NCBI GenBank assembly: GCA_039819185.1
Contig: JBCBSK010000137.1
Coordinates: 1 to 9,884 of the forward strand
Reading direction: 5' to 3'
DNA from: JBCBSK01 sp039819185
Lineage (GTDB): Bacteria; Pseudomonadota; Alphaproteobacteria; Rhizobiales; Tepidamorphaceae
DNA length: 9,884 nt
In this document: in pieces, positions 6,841 through 9,884 of the stretch
Layout: every line of letters begins with the position of its first letter
How positions within the stretch are numbered: position 1 is the stretch's first letter
Notes under the pieces: generated by a model
Told to the model about the DNA's origin: nothing
The model's database searches: none
Seen by the model: the letters and a program-made list of their open reading frames with translations, nothing else
Translations under genes and position numbers: made by a program

Positions 6841-6996
6841 ATGGCAAAAACGATTGCGGTTCTGCTCGCACTGGCGACACTGGTGCATATGATCCGTCCG
6901 TTGGGACTGCCCGGCCTGAGGCAACGCAAGGATGCCTGGAAGATCGCGATCTTCGGCATCGCGGCAATGCTCGGCGCGGTGCTGTTACAGGCCTGA
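6841..6996 (+). CDS. Small two-helix membrane protein, conserved hypothetical
   Basis: A 51-residue protein with two hydrophobic segments (about residues 3-18 and 33-50) joined by a basic, Pro/Gly-rich loop, IRPLGLPGLRQRKDAWK. The positive loop suggests that it faces the cytoplasm with both termini outside. I believe proteins with this IRPLGLPGLR loop recur in Hyphomicrobiales, but know no function. An in-frame ATG at 6790 would add 17 hydrophilic residues, but has no ribosome binding site; the start at 6841 leads straight into the first helix, although its AGAGG at 12 bases is also far. It is divergent from mepA. Confidence 0.6.
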   Translation: MAKTIAVLLALATLVHMIRPLGLPGLRQRKDAWKIAIFGIAAMLGAVLLQA

Positions 6997-7107
6997 TTGG
7001 GGCCAACCCTACGGGATGCAATTCGGAAAACCAGCGATGACGGCTCGATGGAACGCGGCTAGCCTGGCTCTTTAAAAGCATGGTCCCCATAGACTTGGAG
7101 CTTGCCT

Positions 7108-7671
7108 ATGGACCTGGTCAAAGGCCCTGTATTTGCCGGTGTGATGTTGGCGCTCGCGACGGTGCCCGCATCCGCTTCACCCTGCGATCTCGATGTTCTC
7201 ATCGCCTTCGAGGAGGGCGCGCCGCGCGATCGTTTCTCGATCGAGAACCGCAGTATCGGCGATTGGACCGTCGGCGCGATCACGATCGACCTGTCGGCAT
7301 CGACGGGCGGATTGTTTTTCGACACCGATGCCGGTGGCGCCGGGTCTCAGGTATTCCAGCCCTTCGTGCCGCTGGACGCGCCCGATGTTAGATTGCGCCG
7401 GATCACCCATCTGCATGACGGCGGATCGCGCATAACGCTCGACTTTGACGAGATGCCACCAGGCGCACGCTTTCAGTTCAGCCTCGATGTCGATGACCCA
7501 AATCCCGTTTCGCCCGGCGGCGCCACTCAGATCACGAAATCGGAGATCGAGGGCGCGCTCGTCCGCGCCGTCATGCGTGGACCGAACGGCACGCTGAGCG
7601 CCAAGGAAGCACGCTTTGGGGACGATGCCGCAGCTCATATCCAACCAAGTTGGTGCGCAAAGCTAAGCTGA
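7108..7671 (+). CDS. Secreted hypothetical protein, 'aggregation factor core'-like
   Basis: A 187-residue protein with an N-terminal signal peptide (hydrophobic stretch about 7-20, likely cleavage after A23 in PASA). The mature part begins with a cysteine (C26) and has a second one near the end (C183), which could form a disulfide. The body looks all-beta, with alternating hydrophobic strands, and contains EGAPRDRFSIEN (36-47), the stretch ITIDLSASTGGLFFDT, GSQVFQPF and FSLDVDD. These resemble alphaproteobacterial proteins annotated 'aggregation factor core', a name carried over by annotation rather than shown by experiment. GGAG at 7097-7100 supports the ATG at 7108. It probably acts in the periplasm or outside the cell. 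A strong stem-loop follows the stop codon. Confidence 0.7.
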   Translation: MDLVKGPVFAGVMLALATVPASASPCDLDVLIAFEEGAPRDRFSIENRSIGDWTVGAITIDLSASTGGLFFDTDAGGAGSQVFQPFVPLDAPDVRLRRITHLHDGGSRITLDFDEMPPGARFQFSLDVDDPNPVSPGGATQITKSEIEGALVRAVMRGPNGTLSAKEARFGDDAAAHIQPSWCAKLS

Positions 7672-7679
7672 TCTTGTGC

Positions 7680-7711
7680 CGCAGGCTTGGCAATGGACTG
7701 CACAGCCTGCG
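7680..7711 (+). terminator. Stem-loop after the secreted protein gene, terminator-like
   Basis: CGCAGGCT (7680-7687) and AGCCTGCG (7704-7711) form a perfect eight-pair GC-rich stem, with three more possible pairs in the 16-base loop (GCA 7690-7692 with TGC 7699-7701). It begins eight bases after the stop codon at 7671. No run of T follows (the next bases are TTCAAC), so it is either a weak or Rho-assisted terminator or a 3'-end-stabilising hairpin. Confidence 0.45.
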
Positions 7712-7861
7712 TTCAACGAGCGGCATTTAACGGCTTGAACATCTAGACCATCTCGCGCACAACGTGGCGATCTCTTGAATGCGACCGGTATGTGCGGTTC
7801 GAGTGATGTTCTTACCGGTTTGTATCCATGTATCGGCAGAGATCGAACATCGCGCCGTGAC

Positions 7862-7867
7862 AGGAGG
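7862..7867 (+). promoter_or_regulatory. Ribosome binding site fixing the GTG start of sppA
   Basis: A perfect AGGAGG lies five bases before the GTG at 7873, and is the reason for choosing this non-ATG start. Confidence 0.85.
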
Positions 7868-7872
7868 TCCAG

Positions 7873-8808
7873 GTGACACTTGATGCCGATCAGATCGTCG
7901 ATCGCCGCCGGCTTGCCCGGCGGCTGACCGTATGGCGGGTCATTGCGTTCGGATTTGCGCTGATCGCACTGCTTGCGATTATTGCTGTCGTGTCGGGTGA
8001 TTTGCTCAATCGCGCACAACCGCACATCGCGCGGGTAACCGTCAGCGGAACCATCCTGGAAGATCCCAAACGCGACGAGATGCTGGCTGAGATCGCGCGC
8101 TCATCGTCTGTGCGTGCGGTCATTGTTTCTATCGAAAGCCCCGGCGGCACGACGACTGGCGCTGAAGCGCTTTATACCGAGTTGCGATTGATCGCTGAGG
8201 AAAAGCCGGTCGTGGCGACGATTCGTACCATTGGGACGTCGGCAGCCTATGCCGCAGCAATTGCCGCCGATCACGTGATCGCGCGCGAAACCTCCATTAC
8301 CGGATCGATCGGCGTGTTGTTCCAATGGGCCAATTTCGGTGATCTCATGGATACGATCGGGATCGACGTCGATTCCATCAAGAGCGACCCACTGAAGGCC
8401 GAACCGTCCCCCTTCGACGAGACGACGCCGGAAGAGCGCGCCGTGATCCGGGCTTTGATCGACGATAGCTATGACTGGTTTCTGGGCATTGTCGCGGACC
8501 GGCGCGGGCTCGACCGCGAGCAGGCTCGGACCCTGGCCGATGGTCGGATCTATTCAGGCCGTGCTGCAGTCGACAACGGACTGATCGACGCGATCGGTGG
8601 TGAACGTGAGGCGCGTGCCTGGCTCACCGAAGAGTATGACATCAATACCAATCTAGATGTGATTGACTGGGAACCGGGCGACGAGTTTGCTGGCCTTGCA
8701 CTCGGCGCGCGAGCTCTTCGGGCGCTTGGTCTAGACGACCTTTTGCCGACGGCGCCCGCGCTTGACGGTCTCATTTCGGTCTGGCACCCTCAACTCCTTG
8801 AGGATTAA
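7873..8808 (+). CDS. sppA: Signal peptide peptidase SppA (short 36K type)
   Basis: Inner-membrane serine protease that degrades signal peptides left in the membrane after secretion. The 311-residue protein has a cytoplasmic basic N-terminus (DRRRLARR), one membrane helix at about 21-40, then a single crotonase-fold protease domain, as in the short B. subtilis-type enzyme rather than the 67-kDa E. coli one. Visible motifs are ESPGG (88-92), the nucleophile S123 in IGTSAAYAAA, ITGSIGV (142-148) and the general base K175 in SDPLKAEPSPF; the 52-residue spacing of S and K matches the B. subtilis Ser-Lys dyad. The GTG start is set by a perfect Shine-Dalgarno sequence. It is followed after 108 bases by ihfB on the same strand, a usual arrangement in alphaproteobacteria. 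Confidence 0.95.
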   Translation: MTLDADQIVDRRRLARRLTVWRVIAFGFALIALLAIIAVVSGDLLNRAQPHIARVTVSGTILEDPKRDEMLAEIARSSSVRAVIVSIESPGGTTTGAEALYTELRLIAEEKPVVATIRTIGTSAAYAAAIAADHVIARETSITGSIGVLFQWANFGDLMDTIGIDVDSIKSDPLKAEPSPFDETTPEERAVIRALIDDSYDWFLGIVADRRGLDREQARTLADGRIYSGRAAVDNGLIDAIGGEREARAWLTEEYDINTNLDVIDWEPGDEFAGLALGARALRALGLDDLLPTAPALDGLISVWHPQLLED

Positions 8809-8837
8809 GGGGTCTTTCCTGTTGCGGATCTTTGGGG

Positions 8838-8866
8838 ACGTCGGCGCGGAGTGTTTCCGCACACAG
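8838..8866 (+). other. Small hairpin in the sppA-ihfB gap
   Basis: Within this stretch GCGGA and TCCGC flank GTGTT, giving a five-pair stem with a five-base loop about 60 bases before ihfB. No T-tract follows. It may be part of the ihfB leader or chance. Confidence 0.2.
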
Positions 8867-8916
8867 CAGAGTAAGTTGAAACAAAGTTGTAAAGCGGCCA
8901 GTGAGCGGGGCATTAG

Positions 8917-9216
8917 ATGATCAAATCGGAACTGATCCAAAAACTTGCCGCCGCTAATCCTCATCTCTACCAGCGCGACATTGAACTCATCGTCAACACC
9001 ATCCTCGACGAGATCATCGACGCCATGGCGCGCGGTGACAGGGTCGAGTTGCGCGGTTTCGGCGCGTTTTCAGTACGCAGCCGGCCATCGCGCGTTGGCC
9101 GCAACCCGCGAACCGGCGAACAGGTCGAGGTCGCAGAGAAGGTTGTGCCCTTCTTCAAGACTGGCAAGGAAATGCGCGAACGCCTCAATGGCGGCGTACC
9201 GGACAACGGTCACTGA
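8917..9216 (+). CDS. ihfB: Integration host factor subunit beta
   Basis: Nucleoid protein that with IhfA binds specific sites and bends DNA sharply, serving replication, recombination and transcription. The 99-residue protein has the HU/IHF fold sequence: N-terminal helices MIKSELIQKLAAANPHL, the RGFGAF turn (46-51), and the beta-arm tip GRNPRTG at 61-67, whose P64 is the residue that intercalates between base pairs. IKSELIQ and the RNPRTGEQVEV arm are typical of IHF-beta rather than HU or IHF-alpha. A TTGAAA at 8876-8881 could be a -35 element, but no good -10 follows. The Shine-Dalgarno sequence is weak (AGCGGGG). Confidence 0.95.
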   Translation: MIKSELIQKLAAANPHLYQRDIELIVNTILDEIIDAMARGDRVELRGFGAFSVRSRPSRVGRNPRTGEQVEVAEKVVPFFKTGKEMRERLNGGVPDNGH

Positions 9217-9292
9217 ACGAGCGAGGCCAACGATCGCGATGATCATGGCGACGTTTGTCGGCTGTCCGAAACCTGGCTGTTGATACGGCCTA

Positions 9293-9298
9293 AGGAGG
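9293..9298 (+). promoter_or_regulatory. Ribosome binding site of lapA
   Basis: A perfect AGGAGG seven bases before the ATG at 9306 confirms the start of the short membrane protein gene. Confidence 0.85.
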
Positions 9299-9305
9299 CG
9301 AAGGC

Positions 9306-9665
9306 ATGATCGGATGGCTCGTCAAATGGCTCCTATTGATCCCATTGGCGATCATTCTGATCGCCTTCGCGGTCGCCAACCGCCACGAAGTAATCTTGCG
9401 GTTTGATCCGATCGATGTTCAGGATCCGGCTTTCGCGCTCGGCCTACCGGTCTTCGCGGTGGTGTTTGGCGCCTTGGCGATTGGTGTCGTCGTTGGCTGG
9501 ACGGCCGCCTGGATTAACGCGGGAAGAGCACGGCGCGCAGCCCGCACAAGCGCTTCCGAAGCGGAAAAATGGAAGGCCGAAGCGGAAAAGCTGACACCAG
9601 AGCCGCCCGCCGACCGCAAGAACGCGCTGTCGTTGCCATTGCCCAAGCCGTCCAAAGCGGCCTGA
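9306..9665 (+). CDS. lapA: LapA family (DUF1049) inner-membrane protein
   Basis: A 119-residue protein with two membrane helices (about 4-24 and 45-69) around a short loop containing VANRHEVILRFDP, the mark of the lipopolysaccharide assembly protein A domain, then a charged Ala/Glu/Lys-rich tail that looks helical (about 72-97) and a proline-rich end. In E. coli LapA works with LapB in controlling lipopolysaccharide assembly through LpxC turnover; whether the alphaproteobacterial relatives do this is not established. It lies 89 bases after ihfB and 22 bases before the ornithine cyclodeaminase gene, suggesting one transcript. The name comes from family resemblance. Confidence 0.85.
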   Translation: MIGWLVKWLLLIPLAIILIAFAVANRHEVILRFDPIDVQDPAFALGLPVFAVVFGALAIGVVVGWTAAWINAGRARRAARTSASEAEKWKAEAEKLTPEPPADRKNALSLPLPKPSKAA

Positions 9666-9687
9666 GACGAATCGCGCGCAGCACGGT

Positions 9688-9884
9688 ATGCGCATTGTTC
9701 CCGCAGCCGAAATCGATCAGGCGACTGATCTCCGTGCGCTGATCGAAGCGCTGCGCGGAGCGTTTCGCACCGATTGGGTAACGCCGCCGCCAAGCCAACA
9801 GGAAATCGTGCGTCCGGACGGCCCCACGACAGTGCTCGGCTTGGCTGCTGGCTGGACAGACTTTGAAGCGCAAGGTCACGCAGG
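9688..9884 (+). CDS. Ornithine cyclodeaminase / mu-crystallin family protein (5' part, cut by window edge)
   Basis: The frame opens at the ATG at 9688 and stays open to the end of the window, 65 complete codons. The N-terminus MRIVPAAEIDQATDL, the segment LIEALRGAFR and the stretch LAAGWTDFEAQGHA match the start of the ornithine cyclodeaminase/mu-crystallin family (Pfam PF02423), NAD(P)-dependent enzymes that include ornithine and alanine dehydrogenase-type members. The Rossmann fold and substrate residues lie beyond the edge, so the substrate cannot be judged. The gene starts 22 bases after lapA, with no clear Shine-Dalgarno sequence, which suggests that it is co-transcribed. Confidence 0.85.
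   Translation, partial: MRIVPAAEIDQATDLRALIEALRGAFRTDWVTPPPSQQEIVRPDGPTTVLGLAAGWTDFEAQGHA

Noticed and set aside
7672..7872. Promoter for sppA in its upstream gap (TTGAAC 7735-7740 or TTGAAT 7775-7780 as -35)
   Set aside because: Neither has an acceptable -10 hexamer at 16-18 bases, so no promoter call is justified.

Overview
The window reads as a chromosomal housekeeping segment of an alphaproteobacterium, most likely of the Hyphomicrobiales (Rhizobiales). The evidence is the high G+C composition, the divergent aroK / xerD-accA arrangement with a small membrane protein between them, the sppA-ihfB-lapA order, and E. coli-like but clearly alphaproteobacterial protein sequences. I see no insertion sequence, prophage, tRNA, rRNA or CRISPR array, and no obvious defence or biosynthetic island. 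I did not find a convincing undescribed system. What remains of interest is a handful of poorly characterised envelope proteins and a few unexplained intergenic structures.

Left part (1-3194): aroK (shikimate kinase) is on the minus strand, with a possible aroB start just behind it at the window edge. Divergent from it on the plus strand are a one-helix membrane microprotein, xerD (tyrosine recombinase for chromosome dimer resolution) and accA (acetyl-CoA carboxylase carboxyltransferase alpha subunit).

Middle part (3195-7671): a plus-strand lipoprotein of the YafK-type L,D-transpeptidase family carries a long disordered acidic tail. A 318-base gap with potential RNA secondary structure separates it from msrA (methionine sulfoxide reductase A). 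msrA converges with minus-strand mepA (penicillin-insensitive murein endopeptidase). Divergent from mepA lie a two-helix membrane microprotein and a secreted protein resembling the 'aggregation factor core' hypothetical family, which ends in a strong stem-loop.

Right part (7672-9884): sppA (signal peptide peptidase), ihfB (IHF beta), lapA (DUF1049 membrane protein) and the 5' end of an ornithine cyclodeaminase family gene all run on the plus strand. The last three may form one transcription unit.

Taken together, several genes act on the envelope: the YafK-like enzyme and MepA on peptidoglycan crosslinks, SppA on membrane peptides, LapA at the inner membrane. Others serve core metabolism and chromosome upkeep (AroK, AccA, XerD, IHF). 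They appear to be neighbours by conserved chromosomal order rather than parts of a single pathway.
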